From contig NZ_JAYLLN010000008.1 of the NCBI RefSeq assembly GCF_037126265.1, positions 1 through 64,000 of the forward strand: 64,000 nt of DNA, written 5' to 3'. The number at the start of each line of letters is the position of its first letter. Position 1 is the stretch's first letter. Source of the stretch: Sphingobacterium tenebrionis. Its GTDB lineage: Bacteria; Bacteroidota; Bacteroidia; Sphingobacteriales; Sphingobacteriaceae. The notes under the pieces were generated by a model. The model was not told where the DNA came from. It did no database searches and saw only the letters and a list, made by a program, of their open reading frames with translations. Both the position numbers and the translations under genes were made by a program. Below, piece after piece: positions 43,826 to 52,694 of the stretch.

Positions 43826-43851
43826 AACTTTAAGTAGAACTTTAAGTAGAA
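43820..43851 (+). repeat. 12-bp tandem duplication across a stop codon
   Basis: AAGTAGAACTTT occurs twice in tandem and a third time in part. Each copy carries an in-frame TAG, so the macroglobulin gene ends in three successive stops. Confidence 0.85.
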
Positions 43852-43855
43852 ACCG

Positions 43856-44088
43856 CGTCATTGCGAGAGCCACGTCATTGCGGGAGCCACGTCATTGCGA
43901 GGTACGCAAGCTAATAAAACCGCGTCATTGCGAGGTACGAAGCAATCTTTCGATATGTCATGGTGAGCGTAGTCGAACCATCTGTTCGTTTATCAGCGTA
44001 CAGATCCTTCGACGATGCTCAGGATGACAGAGTTCAAAGATTGCTTCGTCGTGCCTCCTCGCAATGACGTAGATTATCGCAATGACGG
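43856..44088. repeat. Nested palindromic repeat cluster R6
   Basis: Three short opening halves (CGTCATTGCGAGAGC, CGTCATTGCGGGAGC, CGTCATTGCGAGGTACGCAAGC) precede a full nested unit with a diverged inner module (GTCATGGTGAGCGTAGTCGAACC, inverse CCTTCGACGATGCTCAGGATGAC). The closing outer half and one decayed half follow. It lies between the convergent macroglobulin and hppA genes, and its right edge is one base from the hppA stop. Confidence 0.92.
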
Positions 44089-44089
44089 G

Positions 44090-46369
44090 TTATTTACTCA
44101 CCTTACTAACCAATTCCTGCTTACCCACCCTACTAACCAACTCCTGCTTACCCACCTTACTAACCATCTCCTGCTTATCCCCCGCCTTTTCCTTCTTACT
44201 CATTTCCTTCAAATGATGTCCACCTAATATCGGCGCAATCACCAAACCCACCAAACAAGTCAACTTAATCAAAATATTCATAGACGGTCCAGAAGTATCC
44301 TTAAAAGGATCCCCTACCGTATCCCCCGTAACCGCAGCTTTATGCGCCTCAGAACCCTTAAAAGTCATCTCCCCATTGATCATCACCCCTGCTTCAAAAG
44401 ACTTCTTCGCGTTATCCCAAGCTCCACCTGCATTATTCTGAAAGATTGCCCACAACACCCCTGATACCGCAACACCAGCCATGTAAGCGCCCAACGCCTC
44501 CGCTCCCATCACAAACCCTACAATAATCGGTGTAATAATCGTAATCGCCCCAGGCAACATCATCTCCCTTAAAGCCGCTTTTGTAGAAATATCCACACAC
44601 TTCCCATATTCAGGCTTCCCAGTACCTTCCAAGATCCCTGGAATCTCCCGGAATTGCCTTCTTACCTCATTCACCATATCCATCGCTGCCTTACCAACAG
44701 ACTGCATTGCCAAAGCTGAAAACACCACCGGAATCATTCCACCAATGAATAAAGCTGCCAATACATCCGCCTTAAAAATATTGATACCATCGATACCCGT
44801 AAAAGTCACATAGGCTGCAAACAAAGCCAATGCGGTCAAAGCTGCCGAGGCAATAGCAAAACCCTTACCAACCGCAGCTGTGGTATTCCCCACCGAATCC
44901 AATACATCGGTACGCTGGCGCACTTCTTTTGGCAATTCGCTCATCTCTGCAATACCACCGGCATTATCCGCAATAGGTCCAAATGCATCAATAGCCAGTT
45001 GCATAGCCGTCGTCGCCATCATCGCAGATGCAGCAATCGCAACCCCATAAAAACCCGCCAAGGTATAAGATCCCCAGATCGCCAAAGCAAATAACAATAC
45101 GGAAGAAAAAGTAGATTTCATCCCAGTTGCTAAACCAGCAATGATATTAGTTGCGGCTCCTGTGGAGGAGTTCTGCACAATATTCAGAACCGGTTTCTTA
45201 CCAAGACCTGTATAATATTCCGTAAAGGAAGATATCAATCCCCCAACAGCCAATCCAACAATCGTTGAATAGAACACATTCATGCGAGATATATCCTTAA
45301 AACCTTCTCCGAAGAACTTCATCTGAATGGTTTCCGGAAGCATATATTGGATCAGGAAATAACAGGATATCACCGTTAAAATAATGGAAGTCCAGTTCCC
45401 CATGTTCAAGGCTCGCTGAACCTGCGCCTCCTTAGCGTCATTATTGGAAATCTTCACCAGGAAGGTTCCAAGTATGGATGCCAAAATACCAACTCCTGCA
45501 ATGACAATTGGTAATAAAATAGGTCCCATTCCGTTAAAAGCATCCGTATAGGCAGTGCCCGAAGCTTCCGACATATCTCGGATAATATAATTTCCCAGCA
45601 CCATAGATGCTAGAACCGTTGCCACATAAGAGCCAAATAGATCCGCTCCCATCCCGGCCACATCGCCCACATTATCGCCTACGTTATCAGCAATGGTAGC
45701 TGGATTCCGTGGATCATCCTCCGGAATACCGGCCTCCACCTTTCCCACAAGGTCTGCCCCCACATCTGCTGCTTTGGTGTAAATACCACCTCCCACACGT
45801 GCAAATAAGGCAATGGATTCCGCCCCTAGGGAAAATCCAGCCAAGGCTTCCAATACAATGGTCATTTCATGAACGAAATCACCACCATTGGTCACAAACA
45901 TTTTTAGAAACAAAAGAAAGAAAATACTTAAACCGAGAACAGCCAATCCTGCAACGCCCAACCCCATTACGGTACCTCCCGAAAAGGAAACTTTTAAGGC
46001 CTGAGGTAGGCTCGTTCTAGCGGCCTGCGTGGTCCTTACATTGGCGCTCGTAGCGATCCGCATTCCGATATTTCCGGCAAGGGCAGAAAAAAAGGCACCA
46101 AAAATAAAAGCGACCACAATGATCCAATGCGTGGTTTCCACCAAGGTGGATACAAAGAAAAGCGCAACGGATGCGATGACAACAAAGATCAATAGGATAC
46201 GATATTCTGCTTTTAGGAAAGCCATCGCTCCTTCTTTGATGCTCTTGGAAATGGTTTGCATGTGGCCATCGCCTGCATCCTGTTTGTTTACCCATCCGGA
46301 CTTAACCAGCATGAAGAGTAGACCCAAAACAGCCAAGACTGCTGGTAAATAGATAATAAATTGTTCCAT
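44090..46369 (-). CDS. hppA: Membrane-bound ion-translocating pyrophosphatase
   Basis: Inner-membrane pump that couples pyrophosphate hydrolysis to H+ or Na+ export. The 759 residues have about 16 helices, the substrate motifs DVGADLVGKVE (202-212) and DNVGDNVGD (228-236), and GNTTAAVGKG, whose alanine marks the potassium-dependent class. The ion pumped cannot be decided by eye. The last 35 residues are unusual: a hydrophilic tail with three copies of a GKQELVSKV-like unit, encoded by a 27-bp tandem repeat beside the repeat cluster. The family normally ends near its last membrane helix. Confidence 0.95.
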   Translation of the reverse strand: MEQFIIYLPAVLAVLGLLFMLVKSGWVNKQDAGDGHMQTISKSIKEGAMAFLKAEYRILLIFVVIASVALFFVSTLVETTHWIIVVAFIFGAFFSALAGNIGMRIATSANVRTTQAARTSLPQALKVSFSGGTVMGLGVAGLAVLGLSIFFLLFLKMFVTNGGDFVHEMTIVLEALAGFSLGAESIALFARVGGGIYTKAADVGADLVGKVEAGIPEDDPRNPATIADNVGDNVGDVAGMGADLFGSYVATVLASMVLGNYIIRDMSEASGTAYTDAFNGMGPILLPIVIAGVGILASILGTFLVKISNNDAKEAQVQRALNMGNWTSIILTVISCYFLIQYMLPETIQMKFFGEGFKDISRMNVFYSTIVGLAVGGLISSFTEYYTGLGKKPVLNIVQNSSTGAATNIIAGLATGMKSTFSSVLLFALAIWGSYTLAGFYGVAIAASAMMATTAMQLAIDAFGPIADNAGGIAEMSELPKEVRQRTDVLDSVGNTTAAVGKGFAIASAALTALALFAAYVTFTGIDGINIFKADVLAALFIGGMIPVVFSALAMQSVGKAAMDMVNEVRRQFREIPGILEGTGKPEYGKCVDISTKAALREMMLPGAITIITPIIVGFVMGAEALGAYMAGVAVSGVLWAIFQNNAGGAWDNAKKSFEAGVMINGEMTFKGSEAHKAAVTGDTVGDPFKDTSGPSMNILIKLTCLVGLVIAPILGGHHLKEMSKKEKAGDKQEMVSKVGKQELVSRVGKQELVSKVSK
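44102..44182 (-). repeat. 27-bp tandem repeat in the hppA 3' end
   Basis: Three in-frame units (44102-44128, 44129-44155, 44156-44182) differ at a few bases each. Read on the coding strand, they encode the repeated nine-residue tail of the pyrophosphatase. Confidence 0.88.
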
Positions 46370-46457
46370 AGAAAGTTTATTTGGTTATCACTAATTTATC
46401 ATTTTTTTTATCAAATAAAGAAGCAATAACCAGAACACCGTATAAATAACTTATTGA

Positions 46458-48365
46458 TTATCGGTATAATAGACCATTCCAGGAATACAACCCGTCCTGA
46501 AGGAGGACTTTCTGCTGGTCCAGTAGGCTGCGCAAGGTCTGCAGGCGGAGTTCCTCCTTGCCAATCTGTAAGGCTTCGATCAATTCATACAGATACATGG
46601 GCTTTGCGATCAAAAGTTGCTGGATTTCCAAGGCTATTTTTTCGGACTCGTTGGTTTTGAAATCGCGGGTAAGGCAGAGGTCGCAGGCACCACATACCTC
46701 TTCGCCTTCCTCGCCAAAATAGCGTTGAATAGCCAAACTTCGACAATGCTTTTCGTCCAGATATTGGTAGATGGCCTTTACCTGCTCCTGTTTATAGGCC
46801 TTTCGCATCGCAATAAACTGGGTATCGATGTAGAGGTTTTTATAATCTACCCTAGCCTGCAGGAATTCCAATTGTGGCGCATCGGTTTTGGGAAGATAAG
46901 TCGCGATTTCCTGGGTCTGCATCATGGTCAGCATCTTAACGACTTCCTCATAAGGCTTTTTGATCAGCTTTGCCAATTCAAACTCATTGATGGGCACAAA
47001 ATAATCATAAACTCCTCCATAGAGACGTTGGATAGCTTTTATTAATGGGTCGAAAAAGGCGCTTTGCACTTGGAATTTATAGAGTTCCTGAAAGTCCACT
47101 TCAAATTTAAATCGAGCAGGAATATAGACCGACTCACTCAAACTCAACCATCGGTCCCTTTCCAGAAATTTGAGGGCACTGATGGTCTTTAGAACCTCCA
47201 GTTTATATTTTTTAGCAAATTCAACGAGGTCAAAATCATAGACCAGGCCTTTTCCAGCACCATAGGCTATCTGGAAATAATTGCAAAGATAATGATATAC
47301 CTGTTGGATAAATTTAACATCCGGAAAATCATTTTCGATATTTAGCCAAAGGTTATCCCTATCAGCTTGTTGATAGAGCAATACCGGGAATGCTTTTTTG
47401 CCATCCCTTCCGGCCCTTCCTGCTTCTTGATAATAGGCTTCCAAGGAATCCGGTAAGTCCAAATGGACAACGAAGCGAACATCGGGCTTATCGATCCCCA
47501 TGCCGAAGGCATTGGTGGCAACAATGACCCGTACTTGGTTATTTGTCCAGGCTTCCTGTTTCTTCATCCTGCTAGGCATATCAAGCCCAGCATGGTAAAA
47601 ATCAGCAGGTACCCCGTGGTTGAGCAAAAACCTAGCTACCTCCTGTGTTTCCCGCCTATTCCTTACATAGATTACCCCTGAGCCTCCCATCTTCTTGATG
47701 ACACGCAACATGCGGTTCATCTTGTTCTCCTCATCAAAAACCATATAACCTAGGTTTTCCCTTCGGAAACTCATCCGGTATTCATTCCGTTCTCGAAATC
47801 CTAGCTTTTCTTGGATATCCTCTACCACTTTGGGTGTGGCCGTGGCCGTTAATGCCAAGAAAGGAACATTAGGTTGGAGTTCACGGAGTTTAGATAATTC
47901 AAGGTAAGGTGGCCTGAAGTCGTATCCCCATTGGGAAATACAATGTGCTTCATCGATGGCAAAGAGATTGACCTTCATATGCCTGATCCGCTCCTGTATA
48001 AGATCTAAATAGAGCCTTTCTGGTGCTAGATAAAGGAATTTGATGTTCCCAAAGATGCAGTTGTCCAACGCAATGTCCACCTCACGGTAACTCATTCCTG
48101 AGAAGATGGCTATGGCAGGAATATCTCTTTTACGCAAGTTCTCGACTTGATCTTTCATTAGGGCGATCAAAGGAGAAATAACGATACATATACCCTCCAT
48201 CTGCAGGCTTGGAACCTGAAAACAAAGGGACTTTCCTCCACCGGTTGGCATCAAGCCTAAGGTGTCCTTTCCTAATAATACATCATGGATGATGGCTTCC
48301 TGCAAAGGCCGAAACCGATCGTATCCCCAATACTGCTTTAATATTTCCAGACTAGTCTTTTCCAT
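46458..48365 (-). CDS. recQ: RecQ-family ATP-dependent DNA helicase
   Basis: A 635-residue superfamily 2 helicase, 3'-5' by family. It has Walker A MPTGGGKSLCF, the DEAH box in AIDEAHCISQWGYDFRP, and motifs V-VI (ATNAFGMGIDKPDVRFVVH, YYQEAGRAGRDGK). The RecQ zinc cysteines lie in CRSLAIQRYF..VCGACDLC. The C-terminal region is short, without an obvious HRDC domain. I start it at the ATG giving MEKTSLEILKQYWG, since the motif-0 region begins there. The start lies inside the last 14 bases of comEC, so the two are translationally coupled. Bacteroidota often carry more than one RecQ; this one is tied to a competence-like operon. Confidence 0.94.
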   Translation of the reverse strand: MEKTSLEILKQYWGYDRFRPLQEAIIHDVLLGKDTLGLMPTGGGKSLCFQVPSLQMEGICIVISPLIALMKDQVENLRKRDIPAIAIFSGMSYREVDIALDNCIFGNIKFLYLAPERLYLDLIQERIRHMKVNLFAIDEAHCISQWGYDFRPPYLELSKLRELQPNVPFLALTATATPKVVEDIQEKLGFRERNEYRMSFRRENLGYMVFDEENKMNRMLRVIKKMGGSGVIYVRNRRETQEVARFLLNHGVPADFYHAGLDMPSRMKKQEAWTNNQVRVIVATNAFGMGIDKPDVRFVVHLDLPDSLEAYYQEAGRAGRDGKKAFPVLLYQQADRDNLWLNIENDFPDVKFIQQVYHYLCNYFQIAYGAGKGLVYDFDLVEFAKKYKLEVLKTISALKFLERDRWLSLSESVYIPARFKFEVDFQELYKFQVQSAFFDPLIKAIQRLYGGVYDYFVPINEFELAKLIKKPYEEVVKMLTMMQTQEIATYLPKTDAPQLEFLQARVDYKNLYIDTQFIAMRKAYKQEQVKAIYQYLDEKHCRSLAIQRYFGEEGEEVCGACDLCLTRDFKTNESEKIALEIQQLLIAKPMYLYELIEALQIGKEELRLQTLRSLLDQQKVLLQDGLYSWNGLLYR

Positions 48366-50346
48366 GTGCCTTATTCTCCCAAACATACGCAAAATTATCC
48401 TTCAAAATATAGTAGGGCTGCTTTTTGGCATCCAATAAAGCGATGGATTCCTGGATAAAACGCTCCGTATTGGATGCATCAAATATCCATGTTTCAGTAG
48501 CATTTAGCTGTTTAGGAAGTTTGTTGTTCCTGATTAAACATAACTCCCCCTGGAAGCTTATGCTTCCTTCCATCCAATTCTCTAATCGGACAAACTGAAT
48601 CTCATTCAAGGCTTTAAACTTTTCCAGGTCTGGCCAAACGGCATATTTCAATCTTTTGTCCTGTATGGAATCCATACTGCTAAACAACGAAACATGGCCA
48701 TTATTTATAATGGCAAAAGCAATTTCCTTCTGGACATTATATAATCTTATCCCGTTAAAGTGTTGCTTGGAAAAGGTCTTCCAAACACCCCAACCAACCA
48801 GCAAGCAAGACATTAGGAGACAAAGAAACAGGGATTTTATATGTCTGAAATAATAGGCGACACTTAATAAAAGTAATATTGAATAACTTATGACTAAGGC
48901 ATATCCATCCATTTGAAGCCCTTTTATACTTGAACCTGGTAAGTTATCCATCCAGGTTAGCATGGAATAACTGTACGTGATGATATTTTCCAAAATTATG
49001 GCGAAGTAGGTATTGATGCCTTGGAAAGGACTTATCATTAAGATACCACCAACAATAACCATCATGCTGGATGGAAGTGTAAAAAGCACATTGGCCGGCA
49101 AAAAGTAAGTTGGAAACTGATGGAAATAGTATAAGGCAAGCGGAGTAGTGATCAATTGTGCGGATAAGGAAACGGCAAGCAAGGAAATCATTTTCTTAAA
49201 AATGCTTTTATCATGATTCATCAGACTTTTAAAAAAGGGAGTGAATAGGATCAATCCTAACACGGCCAAGTACGACAGTTGAAAACCGATATCAAAGAGC
49301 ATATGTGGATCAAAGCAGAGCAATATAAAGGCGGAGGCCGCCAAGGAATTAACAGAAAATTGGAAACGATGCAGCCATTGGCCAATAATAAAAATACTGA
49401 TCATCAAAGCTGCCCGTTGGATAGGTGGTGCGAAGCCACAGATGGCTGCATAGAGCCATATGATGATCAAGACCAGTATATACCTACAAGCAGGACCTCC
49501 TAGGTAGGTATCAAATTTTTTAAGGATGATATTTAAAAACCAGAATACCAGCATCACATGATAGCCCGATACACTTAGGATATGGATTGTTCCGGTATTG
49601 GCGAAGGTTTGGGTAATCTCTTCCGAAAAATCTGTTCGATACCCAAAAACAATGGCCGAAGCTATCTGAAAAGCTTCTTTAGCTTTCATCAAGGTGTTGA
49701 ATTTATCAGCAAAATGCTTTTGTTGTTTTCTTGCCCAGTAGGAAAAATTCCATCCTGAGTATCTTTTTATGAGCTTTACTTCTTCGGCCTTCCCCTCACT
49801 TTGAAAATAGATCCCCTTGCTTTTTAAATAGGATTTATAATCAAACTGATGTGGATTATAGGCTGGTTTTATGGATTTTAAATGCGCTTTAAAGCTTATT
49901 TGGTCCCCTAAATGAAAAGGGAAACTAGAAAGACTATCTTTCCATAATACGGCTAAGGTTTTGGAAGGTTTTATGGATTGCCCTTGAATTTCCAAGATCA
50001 TTATTTCCATGCGTATCTGTCGCTTCGTAATTTTAGGTTCAGAAATTAACTTCGCCAAAACCTGTTGATCTTTCCCCATTTTCAACCTTGTGGCTGGCAA
50101 ATGTTGATGCATGTTCAACAAGGAAAAAATAGTGAGCAATAAAGCTATTATCCAGGCATTTGCTTTATAATGGTTTTGGATTATTCGGTTGTGATAGATC
50201 ATCAAAACCAATGCACCTGCTATCCATAAAATTAAGACAAGAGGGCTGGACCAAGTTATGTACTGGGCTATTACATATCCTAAAACCAAGAAAAAGAACA
50301 GGAATACGAATATGTATTTACCTAATACTATTTTCTCTAATTCCAT
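48352..50346 (-). CDS. comEC: ComEC/Rec2-family DNA uptake channel
   Basis: Inner-membrane protein of 664 residues that would pass single-stranded DNA into the cytoplasm. An N-terminal membrane pair and the DUF4131-like soluble part (about 30-195; NPHQFDYKSYLKSKGIY) precede the Competence domain, with the signature GTIHILSVSGYHV (252-264) and about eight helices. The C-terminal metallo-beta-lactamase domain of the Bacillus protein is missing (no HxHxDH), which is common in Bacteroidota. It overlaps the upstream HhH-barrel gene by 10 bp and the downstream recQ by 14 bp. Confidence 0.93.
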   Translation of the reverse strand: MELEKIVLGKYIFVFLFFFLVLGYVIAQYITWSSPLVLILWIAGALVLMIYHNRIIQNHYKANAWIIALLLTIFSLLNMHQHLPATRLKMGKDQQVLAKLISEPKITKRQIRMEIMILEIQGQSIKPSKTLAVLWKDSLSSFPFHLGDQISFKAHLKSIKPAYNPHQFDYKSYLKSKGIYFQSEGKAEEVKLIKRYSGWNFSYWARKQQKHFADKFNTLMKAKEAFQIASAIVFGYRTDFSEEITQTFANTGTIHILSVSGYHVMLVFWFLNIILKKFDTYLGGPACRYILVLIIIWLYAAICGFAPPIQRAALMISIFIIGQWLHRFQFSVNSLAASAFILLCFDPHMLFDIGFQLSYLAVLGLILFTPFFKSLMNHDKSIFKKMISLLAVSLSAQLITTPLALYYFHQFPTYFLPANVLFTLPSSMMVIVGGILMISPFQGINTYFAIILENIITYSYSMLTWMDNLPGSSIKGLQMDGYALVISYSILLLLSVAYYFRHIKSLFLCLLMSCLLVGWGVWKTFSKQHFNGIRLYNVQKEIAFAIINNGHVSLFSSMDSIQDKRLKYAVWPDLEKFKALNEIQFVRLENWMEGSISFQGELCLIRNNKLPKQLNATETWIFDASNTERFIQESIALLDAKKQPYYILKDNFAYVWENKAHGKD

Positions 50347-52388
50347 GAATACCGGATCTGGAACCTGATGTCTGTCCGTTGATTTCCCGCGATGAGATCT
50401 AATCCCGATCCCATTTCATCAATCCCAAAATAATGGGTATGAGCAGCCTTTCCCCAGAACTCCAAGGACTTTCCAATACGGTATTTTATATTTGCATAAG
50501 TTCTGATGCCTTTTCGGAAAAATGATGGAAAGGAAAATGCATACAAAACATCCCTTTCATAGGTATAGATTCTTGCATCATAACTATCCACATTGAACCA
50601 AGCCAACCTGAGGTTTGCAGAAAACGGATTTCCAGGGTTTTTCCAGATCAGATCTTGAAGTGCTAAAAATCCTCTTTTAGGATAGGCGGCATCTTTGGCA
50701 AAATGCCTCCCTTCTACTTGATTGTTGAGCATCCAACTGTCTGTCAGTTTATATTGAAAATTCAACCTTAATTGATGCCGCAAGACGTTAGCTATCCTAC
50801 TTTGCAGTTTACTTTCCGCTGGAAAATCCTCTTGGAACCATTTATACTGATATCGGAGTCTTAAATATCCCTTTTTATACCAGATATAGCTCATTTGGGA
50901 CTGGAACAGCCAACCTTCCGAAGGTAATCTAACGCGATACCTTGGTTTCTCGAATTGAACATAATCGAAACTGGATATCCAATCGAATTTTCGGGAAGGA
51001 TGATAGGCTAAGCTCAAATAGGCTCCTTGTTCATTTCCTAGATTACTTTGTGCTTGGAAAGATTGTGCAAAGAATTGCTGATAATTGGGTTGATAATGTC
51101 GATATCGGATATTGAAGGAAAACTTTCGACCAAGACTGGCTGTTAGACCGTGATAATTTGCCCAACCCGAAGATAAGCTATGGGCGGTTTCTCCATACAA
51201 CAGCAGATTATAAAAGCTGTATTGATAATGGGCATTCAACTGATGGAGGGTGGTTCCCCTGAATCGATATTGATTATAATAGGTTGGTCGTGGTTGTAAA
51301 GGGTATTGCAATTGATGGTACAGATAGCCCAGACCTAATTTCCAGTTCAGGTTTGACCAATGCATGGAAGTTCCGGCGTTGAAAATTCCTGTAGTCTGTC
51401 GATTTCTTTGTTCAGAAGGCGTTCGATGGAGACCACTGTAATTGATGGAGGTCACTACCCAACCGAAATCCGGTAGGTGGTTTAAGGTGGCAGTTTCTTT
51501 TTTGTAGGATAAGAAAGGGATGAATTGAAAATTCTTTTTTATAAAAGAGGCTGCAATTCCCCGGAAGAAACGACTTTCGGTCATGCCGGTATGAGGTCTG
51601 ATGCCTATGGGCTGTTGGAGGATCGGAGCTATGGCATTGCGATTCCCAAATTGCGGGCCAGTCCAGACTATAAGCCCTTGCCCAAGCTGCACATGAAAAT
51701 CTCCGAGGATAAGATGATTTGCTTGTTTAATGTTTCGGTAATATATAGAACCTGCATAATAATCGAATCCATATCGTTGTTTAGCGGCGAAGAATGGTTC
51801 TCCTGGATCTTTTTTCATGTTTAGGGTAAAGAGGAGTTTATCCTGGTGGCTCCATCGAAATCGGGCCAATAAACGATCTGGACTGCCCAGATATTTGGAC
51901 CGTTCAGGATCTGTTATTTGGTAGCCCTTAGCGGGTTGTAGGGTCCTGGAATAAGTGAACATGGACCAGGCCGAGTTATCGAGGGATTTTTTACGGAGAT
52001 CGGATAGTTTAAAGGTATTGCTTGGTTTTACAGTGATATAAGGAAGCATAAGGGTAATCACTTCGTTGGTAAATCCTGGAATGACTTGCAGTTCATTAAC
52101 GGAAAGGAAGGGTCCTGATTTTTGTCGGTGTAGGAAGAATTGATTGATTTGGTTGGCGGAGAGGAAGAAAAGTTGTTGGAGTTCCTCTTCGGAGATGGTA
52201 TTGAGGTTTAGTGGATTTTTTTGGAGAGGTTTTAGGAGTTCGAGCTGTGCGGTAAGATCTTCGGTGAAGACATCAGGATCAGATGCGGATAAGGATATTT
52301 CTTCTAGGATTTTTTCTTCGGTTTGGGCATTAGAGAGGTTGGGGAAAAGGGTTATGAGGAGAAAAAGAAAGAAGATATATCGACGCAT
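50337..52388 (-). CDS. Exported helix-hairpin-helix protein with C-terminal beta-barrel
   Basis: A 683-residue protein with a signal peptide (1-21, ending SNAQ). A ComEA-like pair of helix-hairpin-helix motifs occupies about 59-118 (NLNTISEEELQQLFFL.., SGPFLSVNELQVIPGF). About 560 residues follow with alternating amphipathic strands rich in Y, W, F, R and Q, ending in IRYSWN, as in an outer-membrane barrel. HhH pairs bind DNA without sequence preference. It is first in an overlapping operon with comEC and recQ, which suggests a periplasmic DNA receptor joined to an outer-membrane pore or anchor. That role is inference. The 5' end of the gene is C-rich on its own strand. Confidence 0.75.
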   Translation of the reverse strand: MRRYIFFLFLLITLFPNLSNAQTEEKILEEISLSASDPDVFTEDLTAQLELLKPLQKNPLNLNTISEEELQQLFFLSANQINQFFLHRQKSGPFLSVNELQVIPGFTNEVITLMLPYITVKPSNTFKLSDLRKKSLDNSAWSMFTYSRTLQPAKGYQITDPERSKYLGSPDRLLARFRWSHQDKLLFTLNMKKDPGEPFFAAKQRYGFDYYAGSIYYRNIKQANHLILGDFHVQLGQGLIVWTGPQFGNRNAIAPILQQPIGIRPHTGMTESRFFRGIAASFIKKNFQFIPFLSYKKETATLNHLPDFGWVVTSINYSGLHRTPSEQRNRQTTGIFNAGTSMHWSNLNWKLGLGYLYHQLQYPLQPRPTYYNQYRFRGTTLHQLNAHYQYSFYNLLLYGETAHSLSSGWANYHGLTASLGRKFSFNIRYRHYQPNYQQFFAQSFQAQSNLGNEQGAYLSLAYHPSRKFDWISSFDYVQFEKPRYRVRLPSEGWLFQSQMSYIWYKKGYLRLRYQYKWFQEDFPAESKLQSRIANVLRHQLRLNFQYKLTDSWMLNNQVEGRHFAKDAAYPKRGFLALQDLIWKNPGNPFSANLRLAWFNVDSYDARIYTYERDVLYAFSFPSFFRKGIRTYANIKYRIGKSLEFWGKAAHTHYFGIDEMGSGLDLIAGNQRTDIRFQIRYSWN

Positions 52389-52447
52389 AATTTGATGTTT
52401 TTATTTATGTAAAATATTTAAAATCAATATGCTATAAATATATTATT

Positions 52448-52557
52448 GGGATATTATTGGGTTGTTATTAGGTTGTTATTAAGATATTATTTGGGTGTTA
52501 TTGGGTTGTTATTGGGTTGTTATTGGGTTGTTATTTGTTTGTTACTAGGTTGTTATT
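52448..52557. repeat. 11-bp tandem array upstream of the HhH-barrel gene
   Basis: Ten units of exactly 11 bp, consensus GGGTTGTTATT, some with changes (AAGATATTATT, TGTTTGTTACT). Only one C occurs on the + strand in the whole array. It begins 60 bp before the start codon of the HhH-barrel gene, within the likely promoter region. Confidence 0.92.
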
Positions 52558-52581
52558 AAGCAAAGATTTGCTTCTGACTTC

Positions 52582-52647
52582 AAGTGAGGTGTAAGTGACT
52601 TCTAAGTGAGGTGTAAGTGCTAAAAGGCACTTGCATAATACTTACAC
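52582..52647. repeat. Direct and inverted 16-bp repeats
   Basis: AAGTGAGGTGTAAGTG occurs at 52582-52597 and 52604-52619. An inverted, interrupted copy (CACTTGCATAATACTTACAC) lies at 52628-52647. The centre can fold as AAGTGC/GCACTT. Function unknown. Confidence 0.75.
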
Positions 52648-52694
52648 GCTCTTTAAACTATGCTTACATCTAGAAGCCAAATAGAAGCCACCTC

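Noticed and set aside
43193..43873. 226-codon antisense frame under the macroglobulin 3' end
   Set aside because: Product of the G-rich, C-poor codon use of the sense strand, which removes stops from the other strand; it enters repeat R6 and has no domain pattern.
48352..50346. Truncated comEC because the beta-lactamase domain is missing
   Set aside because: The gene has normal overlaps at both ends, and the short form is usual in this phylum.
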